Shown here: positions 19,062-27,623 of the stretch, in pieces | Layout: each line of letters opens with the position of its first letter | Numbering within the stretch: position 1 is the stretch's first letter | Assembly (NCBI GenBank): GCA_022822545.1 | Contig: JAJEBE010000010.1 | Coordinates: 1-64,000 of the forward strand | Direction of reading: 5' to 3' | Origin: Anaerolineae bacterium | Lineage (GTDB): Bacteria; Chloroflexota; Anaerolineae; Aggregatilineales; Phototrophicaceae | Length of the DNA stretch: 64,000 nt | Position numbers and translations under genes: made by a program | The notes under the pieces: model-generated | What the model was told of the DNA's origin: nothing | The model's input: the letters and a program-made list of their open reading frames with translations, nothing else | Databases searched by the model: none

Positions 19062-19138
19062 AGCGCGAGTATAGCGGTATCATTTTTGCCATGCCAGCCG
19101 AAAAGACGCCGTCCCCAATCGCGCAAAGGGAGTGCAGC

Positions 19139-20110
19139 ATGACACGATACGATGTGGTGACACTGGGCGAATCGATGATGCGCTTGACCCCGCCGGGGGA
19201 CCTGCGCATCGAACAGACGCGCGCCTTCGATATCTGGGTCGGCGGCACAGAATCCAATACCGCCGTCGGCTTGGCGCGTCTTGGCATGGATGTCGCCTGG
19301 TTTTCGCGGTTGCCGGTTTCTCCCCTCGGTCGTTACATCAGCAATCGCATCGCGCAGTACGGCGTGGACGTCAGCCAGGTCGTCTGGGCGGACGATGAGC
19401 GCCTGGGCATCTACTTTCACGAAAAGGGGCAGCCGCCGCGAGCGAGCGAAATCATCTACGACCGCCGCGATTCCGCCATGAGCCGCATGAGTAAGCACGA
19501 CCTGCCCGCCGATTTGTTCCAGCCGGGCGGGGCAAAGCTTTTTCACACCACCGGCATCACTCTGGCAATCAGCCAAACAGCGCGGGAAACAGCGCATGAG
19601 GCGATGCGATTGGCGAAAGCGGCCGGCTGGCGCATCAGTTTCGATACCAATTATCGGGGCAAGTTATGGTCCGGCGCCGACGCCGCGGCCGGCTGCCACC
19701 GGGCTATTCAACTGGCCGATCTGATCTTCTGCCCCATGGGCGATTACCAGGTGATGTATGGACCTGCCTCCGCCGGCGAGGCTATTGCGGAGCTGGCGGC
19801 GCGCTATCCCGATACGCTGATTGTCATGACGCTCGGCAAAGATGGCTCACAGGCGAGCGCAAACGATGGCGCTATCTTGCGGCAGCCGGCCATCCTGGCG
19901 GGTGAAGTCGGGCGGATAGGCGGCGGCGACGCCTTCGCGGCCGGCTTCATTTACGCTTGGCTGAGCGAGGGCGACGTGGCGGACGCTTTACGATGGGGGG
20001 CGGCGCTTTCATCGCTGAAGTACACCATCCCGGGCGATCTTCCATTGGTGGATTATGAGGCGGTGGCGGCGCTGGCTGCCGGCGGGGAAGGCGGCGGCTT
20101 GATCCGCTAG
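19139..20110 (+). CDS. PfkB-family sugar kinase, 2-keto-3-deoxygluconate-kinase-like
   Basis: Ribokinase-fold kinase. The N-terminal TLGESMMRLTPPGD and the VGGTESNTAVGLARLG acceptor loop match KDG kinases. SFDTNYRGKLW and the C-terminal RIGGGDAFAAGFIYAWL carry the anion hole and catalytic Asp. ATG 19139 follows AAAGGGA and begins at the family N-terminus; an ATG 16 codons upstream is in frame but lacks support. The 323-residue length fits. It diverges from the glycosyltransferase operon. No KDPG aldolase or uronate genes are adjacent, so another 2-keto sugar or ribokinase-type substrate is possible. Confidence 0.82.
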   Translation: MTRYDVVTLGESMMRLTPPGDLRIEQTRAFDIWVGGTESNTAVGLARLGMDVAWFSRLPVSPLGRYISNRIAQYGVDVSQVVWADDERLGIYFHEKGQPPRASEIIYDRRDSAMSRMSKHDLPADLFQPGGAKLFHTTGITLAISQTARETAHEAMRLAKAAGWRISFDTNYRGKLWSGADAAAGCHRAIQLADLIFCPMGDYQVMYGPASAGEAIAELAARYPDTLIVMTLGKDGSQASANDGAILRQPAILAGEVGRIGGGDAFAAGFIYAWLSEGDVADALRWGAALSSLKYTIPGDLPLVDYEAVAALAAGGEGGGLIR

Positions 20111-20506
20111 ACAGGCAATTTGATGTAGCCGCGGATAATCTGCCACAAGCAGCGCATCTGAAAGCGTTAGCCATCAGCAACAATCGAAAGAAAGACCAGG
20201 CGTTGTTGACATTGAGGTTGAACGCCCTGGGTACGCTGTTGTTGACGTCGGCGGAGCGCGCGGGGCCGGGCAGAAATGAAAGTTAGGTTTCGGTTAGAAG
20301 TTTGTCCGTTTTGTCCGTTTGTCGGACAAAGAAAAACTTTTTTCGGACATTAAGCGTATTTTCGGACAAAGTTTGGCGGTTTCGGCGAAGAGAGACGGTT
20401 TGCATTGGGTTTGCGGGACTGGCAGCGGAGCAGATGGCGGACGGGGGATATGGGATTGTTAACATGCGAGTGTTGATGTCATTGTAGCATGATTGGAGCG
20501 CGGGCG
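20111..20506 (+). other. Non-coding stretch between sugar kinase and IS remnant
   Basis: No gene seen in about 400 bp. The first half is unremarkable. The second half holds the TTTGTCCG/CGGACAAA cluster annotated separately. Short open frames here have no family similarity or ribosome site. Together with 20507-21072 this is the longest gene-free stretch in the window and looks like an insertion scar. Confidence 0.6.
20301..20370 (+). repeat. Symmetric cluster of TTTGTCCG / CGGACAAA motifs
   Basis: Five occurrences of one heptamer are packed in 70 bp: TTTGTCCG at 20301-20308, TTTTGTCCG at 20309-20317, a near-palindrome TTTGTCGGACAAA at 20318-20330, then the reversed form CGGACA at 20344-20349 and CGGACAAA at 20363-20370. 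The order is forward, forward, forward/reverse, reverse, reverse. It could act as a multi-site operator, a recombination or attachment site, or fold as nested hairpins in RNA. The local AT content is higher than the surroundings. No known binding consensus is claimed. Confidence 0.7.
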
Positions 20507-20821
20507 CTAGATCAAATGTTCGCGAGTTGGGATTTTCATTTTCATTTTCTTTCTCCTTATTACCCGCGGCGGGATTAGGGCTTCTATGCCTCTTTCAAGC
20601 AAGCTGTCGACAAAATCTTGCGACGCATAGCCCCGATCCGCGATAACTCGCTGAAGGGCAAAGCCTTCCACCAAGCTTTGGGCCTGACCGATATCCTGAG
20701 CCTGCCCAGGAGTCAAACGGAAAGGCAAAGGATTGCCCAAACCATTTGCCGTCACTGCCCTTGACGCTTTGCGCAATCCGCGCCAATCTCCTTTTGAGAG
20801 ACTCGACGAACTCGGTGGCAA
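20507..20821 (-). pseudogene. IS5-type (DDE) transposase fragment
   Basis: About the last 85-90 residues of an IS4/IS5-superfamily transposase. NPLPFRLTPGQAQDI, VIADRGYASQDF (the second catalytic Asp region), RGIEALIPPR and the terminal REHLI are characteristic. The reading starts abruptly; everything before the LRKASRAVTANG segment, including the first Asp and the helix-turn-helix, is missing, and neighbouring frames carry no continuation. It is therefore a relic. It lies next to the 136-bp repeat at 20857-20992. A short piece matching its 3' end recurs at 63041-63070. Confidence 0.8.
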
Positions 20822-20856
20822 AGAAACTGGAGCGAATATTCCGGATATGCTGTCTC

Positions 20857-20992
20857 GGGAGTGGTGAATTATGCGGATATATGTTTGTCGGGGTCGGAGA
20901 ATCTGAAACTGCGGGCGATCCGTGGATCGCCCCTACATCTAGTATTCCCGAGTCAAGATAATTGGTTGCCATGTCCTCAATTTCACCACTCC
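20857..20992 (-). repeat. 136-bp repeat with inverted ends, copy A
   Basis: The left end GGGAGTGGTGAATT (20857-20870) and the right end AATTTCACCACTCC (20979-20992) form terminal inverted repeats. The interior contains a perfect hairpin GGGCGATCC-GT-GGATCGCCC (20913-20932). Read on the minus strand it matches 62873-62995 over about 120 bp with only a few differences by eye. This is the form of a MITE or of one end of an insertion sequence. It sits between the transposase fragment and the promoter region of the ABC exporter. Confidence 0.8.
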
Positions 20993-21072
20993 TCTGTCTC
21001 TCAATATGGCGGACGCGTCCCAATTCCTCTATAATCCGTAGCTTATGTGCAAAATTTTTTGCCGCGCTGTAT

Positions 21073-22872
21073 ATGACCGCAACAACTAATCGTCAAAATC
21101 CCTTCGTCCGCCTGCTGAACTATGCCACCGCTTACAGACGCCGGGTCGCGCTGGCGACATTATATTCCGTCCTGGGCAAGCTCTTTGACATCATGCCGCC
21201 GGTTCTCATTGGCATGGCGGTTGACATCGTGGTCGAGCGGGAGGATTCGCTCCTGGGTCGTTGGGGTGTGGAAGATCTGTCGCTGCAGCTCATCATACTC
21301 GGTTTCGTCACCTTGATCGTCTGGCTGCTCGAATCCGTCTTTGGCTACTTGCAGCGTATCTACTGGCGCAACCTGGCGCAAACGATGCAGCATGATTTGC
21401 GGGTCGAAGCCTACGATCACGTGCAGCATCTGGAAATGGCCTACTTTGAAGATCAGAGCACCGGCGGTTTGATGTCGGTCTTGAATGACGACATCAATCA
21501 GTTGGAGCGCTTTCTTGATATCGGCGCCAATGATGTCGTGCAGATCTTGACGACAGTCTTGGCCATCGGCGGCATATTCGTCGTCATCGCGCCGAGCGTC
21601 GCCTGGATGGCGGCTGTGCCGATCCCCCTGATCATTTGGGGCTCCTTGAAGTTCCAGAAGCTGTTGGCGCCGCTATACGCCAATGTGCGGGAACAGGTCG
21701 GCGTGATCAATCATCATCTCTCCAACAGCCTGAGCGGCATCGCGACCATCAAGAGCTTCACCGCCGAAGATTACGAGGCGGAGCGCCTGCGCGTCGAAAG
21801 CAATGAATACCTGGAACGTAACCGCCGCGCCATTCGCCTGGGCTCCGCCTTCACGCCGCTGATCCGCATGGTCATCGTCACCGGCTTTATCGCCATCACC
21901 GTCGCTGGCGGGCAACTAGCGCTGGATGGCGTTTTGGAAATCGGCGCTTATAGCGTGCTCATCTTCATGACCCAACGCTTGCTCTGGCCTCTGACCAGCC
22001 TCGGCGAGACCTTTGATCTGTACCAGCGCGCCATGGCTTCGACCAATCGCATCCTCGATTTGCTCGCCATCAGGTCGTCGATCATTGATGGGGACTTGCA
22101 TCTTCCTACGCGCGATGTGCGCGGTCATATGTGGCTCGACAAGGTCGAATTCGCCTACAGCGATGGCCGCGAAGTGATCAAGGGACTTTCGCTTGATGTC
22201 CCGGCCGGCGACACAATCGCGATCGTCGGGGCGACCGGCGCTGGCAAGAGCACCGTCATCAAGCTGCTGCTTCGTTACTACGATGCCACGGGGGGCCGGG
22301 TCATGCTCGATGGCTATGACCTGCGCGAACTCAAACAAGAAGATATCCGCAATGCCATCGGCTTGGTCAGCCAGGACGTCTTTCTTTTCCACGGCACCGT
22401 CCGCGAGAACATCGCCTATGGCGATCCCGATGTGCCCGATCATCTCATTATTGAGGCGGCCAGGGTGGCTGAGGCGCATGAATTTATATCCGAACTTCCG
22501 CAAGGTTATGACACGGTCGTCGGCGAGCGGGGACAGAAACTCTCCGGCGGTCAGCGTCAGCGCCTGTCCATCGCGCGCGCCGTGCTAACCGACCCGCCGA
22601 TCCTGATCCTTGATGAAGCGACCTCGTCAGTGGATAACGAGACCGAAGCCGCTATTCAGCGCTCCCTCGAGCGCATCGTCATCGGCCGCACGACTATCGT
22701 CATCGCCCACCGACTGTCCACCGTGCGCAATGCCGATATGATCTACGTCTTGCAGGACGGCCAGCTTTACGAATCCGGCCGCCACGAAGACCTCTTGCTG
22801 CAAGACGGGCTTTACGCGTCGCTTTGGCGCGTGCAGACGGGCGAGCGCGTCTTGGCCGGCTTGGCGCCCTAG
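21073..22872 (+). CDS. ABC transporter, fused permease-ATPase (multidrug/lipid exporter type)
   Basis: A 599-residue half-transporter working as a dimer in the cytoplasmic membrane. Six transmembrane helices occupy about residues 20-310, with [20 protein letters not shown] as the usual coupling segment. The nucleotide-binding domain has Walker [12 protein letters not shown]-loop VSQDVFLF, signature LSGGQRQR, Walker [13 protein letters not shown] and the switch IVIAHRL. The ATG at 21073 starts at the normal family N-terminus; the frame is open 37 codons upstream through the repeat, but that is fortuitous. A TATAAT lies at 21030-21035. The substrate is unknown. Its stop overlaps the convergent Gfo/Idh gene by 4 bp. 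Confidence 0.92.
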   Translation: MTATTNRQNPFVRLLNYATAYRRRVALATLYSVLGKLFDIMPPVLIGMAVDIVVEREDSLLGRWGVEDLSLQLIILGFVTLIVWLLESVFGYLQRIYWRNLAQTMQHDLRVEAYDHVQHLEMAYFEDQSTGGLMSVLNDDINQLERFLDIGANDVVQILTTVLAIGGIFVVIAPSVAWMAAVPIPLIIWGSLKFQKLLAPLYANVREQVGVINHHLSNSLSGIATIKSFTAEDYEAERLRVESNEYLERNRRAIRLGSAFTPLIRMVIVTGFIAITVAGGQLALDGVLEIGAYSVLIFMTQRLLWPLTSLGETFDLYQRAMASTNRILDLLAIRSSIIDGDLHLPTRDVRGHMWLDKVEFAYSDGREVIKGLSLDVPAGDTIAIVGATGAGKSTVIKLLLRYYDATGGRVMLDGYDLRELKQEDIRNAIGLVSQDVFLFHGTVRENIAYGDPDVPDHLIIEAARVAEAHEFISELPQGYDTVVGERGQKLSGGQRQRLSIARAVLTDPPILILDEATSSVDNETEAAIQRSLERIVIGRTTIVIAHRLSTVRNADMIYVLQDGQLYESGRHEDLLLQDGLYASLWRVQTGERVLAGLAP

Positions 22873-23837
22873 CGCGCTTGCGCCAGGAGCGCGTCAACGA
22901 CGACCATGTTGTTGACCGCGTCGGCCGGCGCGAACCGGGGCGCGCGCTTCTGGATCAGCGCCTCGGCAAAGTCCTCGACCATCAGTTGATAATGATCGAT
23001 CGCCGGGATGACGTGCTCGCTGTAGTCGTCGCTACTCCAGTGCCGCACGATGGTATCGGCGGTCTTGTCCGGCACGAAACTCGTCGGCACGGTAATCAAG
23101 CCGGCGCTGCCCTTCAGCGTGTACGAATGCTGCCGATAGGCGCGCAAGCCGCACTCAAAATGCCCGATTACCCCGGAGGGAAACTCCAGCGTGCCCGCCA
23201 GCGCTTCGTCAACGCGGGTCGTCTGGCCGATTCGCGCGCTCGCTGTGACGCGCGCCGGCTCCTCGCCGGTCATGAAGCGCATCATATTGACGCAGTAGCA
23301 GCCGACATCCATCAACGAACCGCCGGCCAGCGGCTTGCTTAGACGGATGTTTGCCTCGTTGCTCAGCGGGAAGGTGAAGCTGCTATTGATAAACTGCAAC
23401 TCGCCGATACCGCCGGCCGAGACGATCTCTTTGACCTTGGCATGCTGGGGATGGAAGCGGTACATGAACGCTTCCGCCAGCGGAACGCCATGCCGCTCGA
23501 AGGCGTCGACGATGCTCTGCGCCTCGAAGGCATCGCTGGCGAAAGGCTTTTCGCACAAGGTTGGGATGCCCGCCTCAGCGCATTTGACGCTCCACTCAGC
23601 GTGCATGCTATTGGGAAGGGGGAGGTAAATCGCATCGATGTCACTGTCGGCGAGCAAGGCTTCGTAGCTGCCGTATGCGCGCGGGATCCCCTGTTCCTCG
23701 GCGAAGGCTCGCGCCCGCTCCAATGAGCGACTGCAGACCGCCAGGACTTCGCCGTTATGAGAAGCGTGTATCGCCGGTATCACGCGTCGCCCGATATTGG
23801 CCGTGCTTAATATGCCCCAACGGATATTCTCGCTCAT
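22869..23837 (-). CDS. Gfo/Idh/MocA-family NAD(P)-dependent oxidoreductase
   Basis: A 322-residue two-domain dehydrogenase. The Rossmann domain begins [19 protein letters not shown], followed by [16 protein letters not shown], the [14 protein letters not shown] strand and the family lysine motif CEKPFASDA near residue 95. The C-terminal domain has [15 protein letters not shown] and a [13 protein letters not shown] helix with the usual histidine replaced by cysteine/asparagine. This sub-type resembles xylose/dihydrodiol dehydrogenases. It sits 13 bp upstream of the solute-binding-like gene in genome order, being the third gene of the minus-strand group that starts with the glycoside hydrolase. 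Confidence 0.85.
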   Translation of the reverse strand: MSENIRWGILSTANIGRRVIPAIHASHNGEVLAVCSRSLERARAFAEEQGIPRAYGSYEALLADSDIDAIYLPLPNSMHAEWSVKCAEAGIPTLCEKPFASDAFEAQSIVDAFERHGVPLAEAFMYRFHPQHAKVKEIVSAGGIGELQFINSSFTFPLSNEANIRLSKPLAGGSLMDVGCYCVNMMRFMTGEEPARVTASARIGQTTRVDEALAGTLEFPSGVIGHFECGLRAYRQHSYTLKGSAGLITVPTSFVPDKTADTIVRHWSSDDYSEHVIPAIDHYQLMVEDFAEALIQKRAPRFAPADAVNNMVVVDALLAQAR

Positions 23838-23850
23838 TGGATGCTCCAGT

Positions 23851-24630
23851 CTAGAACCATTTCGTAACGATTCTAGCGATTTCTCCGCTCTCTTTCAAAG
23901 TGCTTAACGCGCGGTCGACCAGCTTGAAGACCTCATCGCGGTCGATACGGACGGCGATGGCGTATGGCTCGCGACTGACAAACTGATGCTGATGTTGCCA
24001 CTCTCGGCGCTCCCGAACGTAGAGCCGCAAGGTAGTGGCGTCCACCAAGGCCGCCTCCGCTTGTCCCAGGCGCAAGGCGTCCAGGGCATACGTGGAAAGC
24101 TCATAGGGCCGCCGCGCGATCTCTTGCCCATCGCCCTCCCACAGGCCTATCTGGCTATCGGCGCGGCTGGCGTACTCATACGCGATTGCTGTATTTGACA
24201 ATGCCTCCGCGCTGATGGACTGATTATCGGACGCGCTGACCAGAACCAGGCCATCATCAAAGTAGGCCTCCGTATAGCGTACATGCGCCGTCCGCGCCTG
24301 ATCGACGCGCAGCGCCGCGATCAACAGATCGACCGCGCCTGTTTTTAGCGCGTCGTACAAGCCGTAGAAGCTGAGATTGACGAAGCGGACCGGCAAGCCG
24401 ATCTCCGCCGCGATCGCCTCGCCCAGCTCGATATCCAGGCCTGTCAGACTGCCCGCCTCATCAAAGGCAAAGGGCGGGTAACTTCCATCGACGCCGATGC
24501 GGATCTCGCCGGCCGGGAAGGCGATGTCGCGGTTCGGCGGCTGATAATGTCGCCATACCGCTGCGAGCAAGACCGCGATTGCCACCGCGACCACCTTGCT
24601 TGAAAGCTGGAAACCAGCGTGTTTTATCAT
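23851..24630 (-). CDS. Membrane-anchored amino-acid-type solute-binding protein (SBP family 3)
   Basis: A type II periplasmic-binding-protein fold of 259 residues. One N-terminal hydrophobic helix (VVAVAIAVLLAAVW, about residues 14-27) has no lipobox or clear cleavage site, so it is probably anchored. The first lobe shows IRIGVDGSYPPFAFDEAGS, LDIELGEAIAAEIGL and DLLIAALRVDQART, the SBP_bac_3 hallmarks. The ATG at 24630 overlaps the stop of the upstream glycoside hydrolase (ATGA). No permease or ATPase gene is adjacent, so it may serve a distant transporter or act as a sensor. Confidence 0.83.
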   Translation of the reverse strand: MIKHAGFQLSSKVVAVAIAVLLAAVWRHYQPPNRDIAFPAGEIRIGVDGSYPPFAFDEAGSLTGLDIELGEAIAAEIGLPVRFVNLSFYGLYDALKTGAVDLLIAALRVDQARTAHVRYTEAYFDDGLVLVSASDNQSISAEALSNTAIAYEYASRADSQIGLWEGDGQEIARRPYELSTYALDALRLGQAEAALVDATTLRLYVRERREWQHQHQFVSREPYAIAVRIDRDEVFKLVDRALSTLKESGEIARIVTKWF

Positions 24631-25811
24631 TTTGTCTCCGGCGGCGGCAGCCACAAGACCTCTTCCCGCTCCCAGCCGCGGGCATAATCTTGCAGCGCGT
24701 AGTAGATCGGCTTCAGCACGAAGTTCGCGCTGACCAAGGTGTAATTGTCCGGATAACTATTCAGATCGGCCGGATAGCGAAAAGCCCATAGGCAGAGGCG
24801 CTCAAGCCAAGCCCAATGCGCCTCGACATATTCAAAGGCCTCAACGGTGAAGGCGCTGCGCTGCGACGGACGCAGGGCATGGGCCCAGCGCGGATGATCA
24901 TTCCAGCCGCCTTCTGTGATGCTGGCTTGCTTCTGTTCGTCGCCATTCTCCAGCATGATCTCGCGCAGAAGTTCGGCGAGGCGGATGTTCAGCCGATTTT
25001 CAGCCGGCTCGGCCGACGGCGGCTCCTTCAAGCCATAGCTGTGAATCGCAAGCGCGTCAAAATAATCGCCTGCGCCAGCCGCGTACATATCACGCAGAAA
25101 GTCCAGGTCGTTCAAACCGGCGCTGCTGCCGCGCCCTTCAAGCGTTGGCGCCAGGGCGCCGGCCAGCACCACCGCTGCCGGATTCGCCGCTTTGATCGCC
25201 GGATACGTCTCTTGCAGCAACCGGACATAGCGGCCAGCGTCAACCGGCTGGTAACCCCATTCAAAGCTGAGATTGGGCTCATTCCAGATGATGATCTCAT
25301 CAACCGTGCCAGCGTAACGCTCGGCAAAGGCGGCAGCGTATTGGGCGAACTTGGGAAAAGCCGTTTCCGGCAAGGTGTTCAGCGTCGCGCCCGGGTCTTC
25401 ATTCAGCCAGTTCGGCGCCAGGCCCAGACGCGCGATGACGCGCAGTCCCTGTCCTTCGACGTGTCGCAGGATGCGGTCGGCATGCCACCAATCAAATTGA
25501 TCGTCTTCCCTTTCGACATAGGCCCAGGGGAAGAACTGCACGATGGTCGTCGCGCCAAGCTCGCGCACAAGCTCAAGCGAGCGCAGGATCTTTTTCTCTT
25601 CGACTTCATTCTCCAGCAGAGTATGCACGCAGACATGCGGTTTCGCTGTCTCGACCACACGCGCTTCGGCCGGCAACAAGTCTCCGGGCGCTGGACGCAA
25701 GCGGAAGACCAGCGCGAACAACAGCAGCAAGCCGATGATGACAAGGATACTCCGTCGCTGTCTCTTGGCGGCGTCTTTCACCGGCGGCGAGGCGCTTGAT
25801 TTTGCCGACAT
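24627..25811 (-). CDS. Membrane-anchored clan-A glycoside hydrolase-like protein
   Basis: A TIM-barrel glycosidase, closest in layout to families 39/5, of about 394 residues. One N-terminal helix (SILVIIGLLLLFALVF) anchors it with the barrel outside. IIIWNEPNLSF supplies the putative acid/base Glu178 and SITEGGW the putative nucleophile Glu300; DALAIHSYGL is the usual strand-6 segment. Both glutamates expected of a retaining clan-A enzyme are thus present. ATG 25811 was preferred over a TTG four codons earlier. It leads a group with the anchored solute-binding protein (4-bp overlap) and the Gfo/Idh oxidoreductase, suggesting extracellular glycan handling. Confidence 0.8.
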   Translation of the reverse strand: MSAKSSASPPVKDAAKRQRRSILVIIGLLLLFALVFRLRPAPGDLLPAEARVVETAKPHVCVHTLLENEVEEKKILRSLELVRELGATTIVQFFPWAYVEREDDQFDWWHADRILRHVEGQGLRVIARLGLAPNWLNEDPGATLNTLPETAFPKFAQYAAAFAERYAGTVDEIIIWNEPNLSFEWGYQPVDAGRYVRLLQETYPAIKAANPAAVVLAGALAPTLEGRGSSAGLNDLDFLRDMYAAGAGDYFDALAIHSYGLKEPPSAEPAENRLNIRLAELLREIMLENGDEQKQASITEGGWNDHPRWAHALRPSQRSAFTVEAFEYVEAHWAWLERLCLWAFRYPADLNSYPDNYTLVSANFVLKPIYYALQDYARGWEREEVLWLPPPETK

Positions 25812-25816
25812 TGGAA

Positions 25817-25845
25817 ATGACAAGGCTCAGGCTATCGGGTACAAT
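25817..25845 (+). promoter_or_regulatory. Candidate sigma-70-type promoter for the sulfotransferase-like/aminotransferase-like pair
   Basis: ATGACA at 25817-25822 and TACAAT at 25840-25845 are separated by 17 bp, each one base from consensus. It lies in the divergent gap before the GTG start at 25936. Sequence match only. Confidence 0.45.
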
Positions 25846-25935
25846 GACCGCAGCTTGGCGGCGCCATCAATATAGTGGCAAGCGGCGCATTCGGGCAGGG
25901 TCAGGCAAAGGCGGAGCGGCGAGGGAAGCAATCCG

Positions 25936-26670
25936 GTGACGCAGCGAATCATAGCCATGTGGTCGGGACCGCGCAATATCTCGACGGCGCTGATGCGGTC
26001 ATGGGGCAGCCGCGCCGATACCCGCGTCATCGACGAGCCCTTCTATGCTCACTACTTGCAGCGGACCGGTTACTGTCACCCCGGCGCGCAGGAGATCATC
26101 GACCATTACGAGACCGATTGGCGCCTGGTCGTCGAGCGCTTGCTGACCAACGGAAGGGGCGAAGCTATCTTTTACCAGAAGCACATGACGCAGCACATGC
26201 TGGCGCATATCGACCGGGGCTGGCTGACGAAGGTATCGAATTGCTTTTTGATACGGGATCCGCAGCGAATGTTGAAGTCCTTCGCCAAAGTGATTCCCAA
26301 TCCCCGCCTTGATCAGACTGGCTTGCCACAGCAAGTCGAGCTCTTCAACTACGTTTGTGACGCCTCGGGGGAGGTCCCGCCCGTTATCCGCGCGCGTGAT
26401 GTCCTGCTCGATCCTGAGGCGGCGCTGCGACAGCTTTGCGCGGCGCTGAAACTGCCCTTTGATCCAGCCATGTTAAGTTGGCGCGCGGGCGCGCAAGCCA
26501 GCGATGGCATCTGGGCCAAGCACTGGTACGCTAGCGTGGAACGCTCGACCGGCTTCGCGCCCTATCAAGAAGACGATTCACCCTTGCCGGCGCATCTGGA
26601 TGGTTTGCTCGCCGAGTGCCAAGCGCTTTATGAACAGATGGCGCCCTACTGTATCTTCGAGGCAACGTGA
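25936..26670 (+). CDS. Sulfotransferase-like P-loop protein
   Basis: A 244-residue protein beginning RIIAMWSGPRNISTALMRSW. The SGPRNISTAL loop is the PAPS 5'-phosphate-binding loop form (x-RSGST-like) of the sulfotransferase superfamily. SNCFLIRDPQRMLKSFAKV matches the 3'-phosphate binding segment (RDPxxxxxS), and VIRARDVLLDPEAALRQLC the usual 'D-x-L-x-DPE-x-x-L' helix. A GAGGGAAG lies before the GTG start. It overlaps the class IV aminotransferase homologue, so the two proteins are probably made in equal amounts. Whether it moves sulfate or another group is open; this branch is not well characterised to my knowledge. Confidence 0.75.
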   Translation: MTQRIIAMWSGPRNISTALMRSWGSRADTRVIDEPFYAHYLQRTGYCHPGAQEIIDHYETDWRLVVERLLTNGRGEAIFYQKHMTQHMLAHIDRGWLTKVSNCFLIRDPQRMLKSFAKVIPNPRLDQTGLPQQVELFNYVCDASGEVPPVIRARDVLLDPEAALRQLCAALKLPFDPAMLSWRAGAQASDGIWAKHWYASVERSTGFAPYQEDDSPLPAHLDGLLAECQALYEQMAPYCIFEAT

Positions 26671-27587
26671 TGAAACAGAGTTTCAATCCCAAAAACGAGG
26701 ACCTGCTGATCAATATTAACGGCGAGTTGTATCACCGCGATGTCGCCGGCATCAGCCCCTTTGATTCCGCTGTGCAAGGCGGCGACGCGGTCTGGGAAGG
26801 CTTGCGTTTGTACGAGGGACGGATCTTCAAACTGATCCCGCACCTCGATCGCCTGCGGGATTCCGCCAAAGCGATGGCATTCGCCGAGATACCGGCGCAT
26901 GACGAAATCATCGCTGAAATCAGCAAGACGCTTGCCGCCAATCAGATGACCGATGGCGTACATATCCGTTTGACCCTGAGCCGCGGCGTCAAATATACTA
27001 GCGGCATGGATACGCGCTTGAATACGCAGGGACCAACGCTGATTGTGCTGGCGGAGCATAAGCCTCCGGTGTATGACAAGAGCGGCATCCGCTTGATCAC
27101 ATCGAGCGTGCGGCGCATCCCGCCGGATTGCGTCGATCAGAATATCCATTCCTGCAACTTGATTAATTCAATCCTCGCCAAGATTCAGGCCAATGCCGCC
27201 GGCGTTGACGATGCCTTGATGCTGGATTATCGGGGCTATCTGGCGGAGACCAACGCCACACATGTCTTCATCGTCAAGGACGGCGTCGTGCTGACATCGG
27301 ATACCGGCTCCTGCCCGGAAGGCATCACGCGGGCGACGGTGCTGGAGATATGCCAGCGCGAAGATATTCCGCATCAGGCGAAGGATATTTCCTTGACCGA
27401 AGTTTACCGCGCCGATGAAATGTTCTGCACGGGCACGATGGGCGAGTTGGCGCCGGTGATTGAACTCGATGGCCGGACAATCGGCGACGGCGCTACCGGT
27501 CCCATGACGCGGAGATTGAGCGACTTGTTCCGCGGGCGCACGCGCGGAGAGGGCTATCAAGTGGTGGACTTCGCGTCCATCGGTTAA
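26670..27587 (+). CDS. Class IV aminotransferase homologue lacking the PLP-binding lysine
   Basis: A 305-residue fold type IV protein resembling branched-chain and D-amino-acid aminotransferases. Preserved parts: SAVQGGDAVWEGLRLYEGRI, LIPHLDRLRDSA, LAETNATHVFIV with the Glu that pairs with the PLP ring (Glu193), the phosphate-cup PEGITRATVLE and TGTMGELAPV. In the segment that normally reads K-S-x-N-L/Y-L the protein has NIHSCNLINSILAK, so the Schiff-base lysine is His160 (codon 27147-27149). It is annotated here as a homologue, not as an active transaminase. ATG 26670 overlaps the previous stop by one base; GTG 26667 is an alternative. Confidence 0.8.
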   Translation: MKQSFNPKNEDLLININGELYHRDVAGISPFDSAVQGGDAVWEGLRLYEGRIFKLIPHLDRLRDSAKAMAFAEIPAHDEIIAEISKTLAANQMTDGVHIRLTLSRGVKYTSGMDTRLNTQGPTLIVLAEHKPPVYDKSGIRLITSSVRRIPPDCVDQNIHSCNLINSILAKIQANAAGVDDALMLDYRGYLAETNATHVFIVKDGVVLTSDTGSCPEGITRATVLEICQREDIPHQAKDISLTEVYRADEMFCTGTMGELAPVIELDGRTIGDGATGPMTRRLSDLFRGRTRGEGYQVVDFASIG

Positions 27588-27623
27588 CATCATTGTGACT
27601 CACTATCAAAGGAGAGGCGATAA

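Noticed and set aside
20301..20370. CRISPR array
   Set aside because: The units are 7-9 bp, in both orientations and without spacers of constant length; no cas genes exist in the window.
20595..21023. Minus-strand frame spanning repeat copy A and part of the transposase
   Set aside because: It joins the repeat to an out-of-frame part of the transposase; only the overlapping frame 20507-20821 shows transposase motifs.
26670..27587. Lys171 as the catalytic lysine of the class IV homologue
   Set aside because: It matches the conserved Lys in the LAK segment after the catalytic site in known members; the catalytic column is eleven residues earlier and holds His160.
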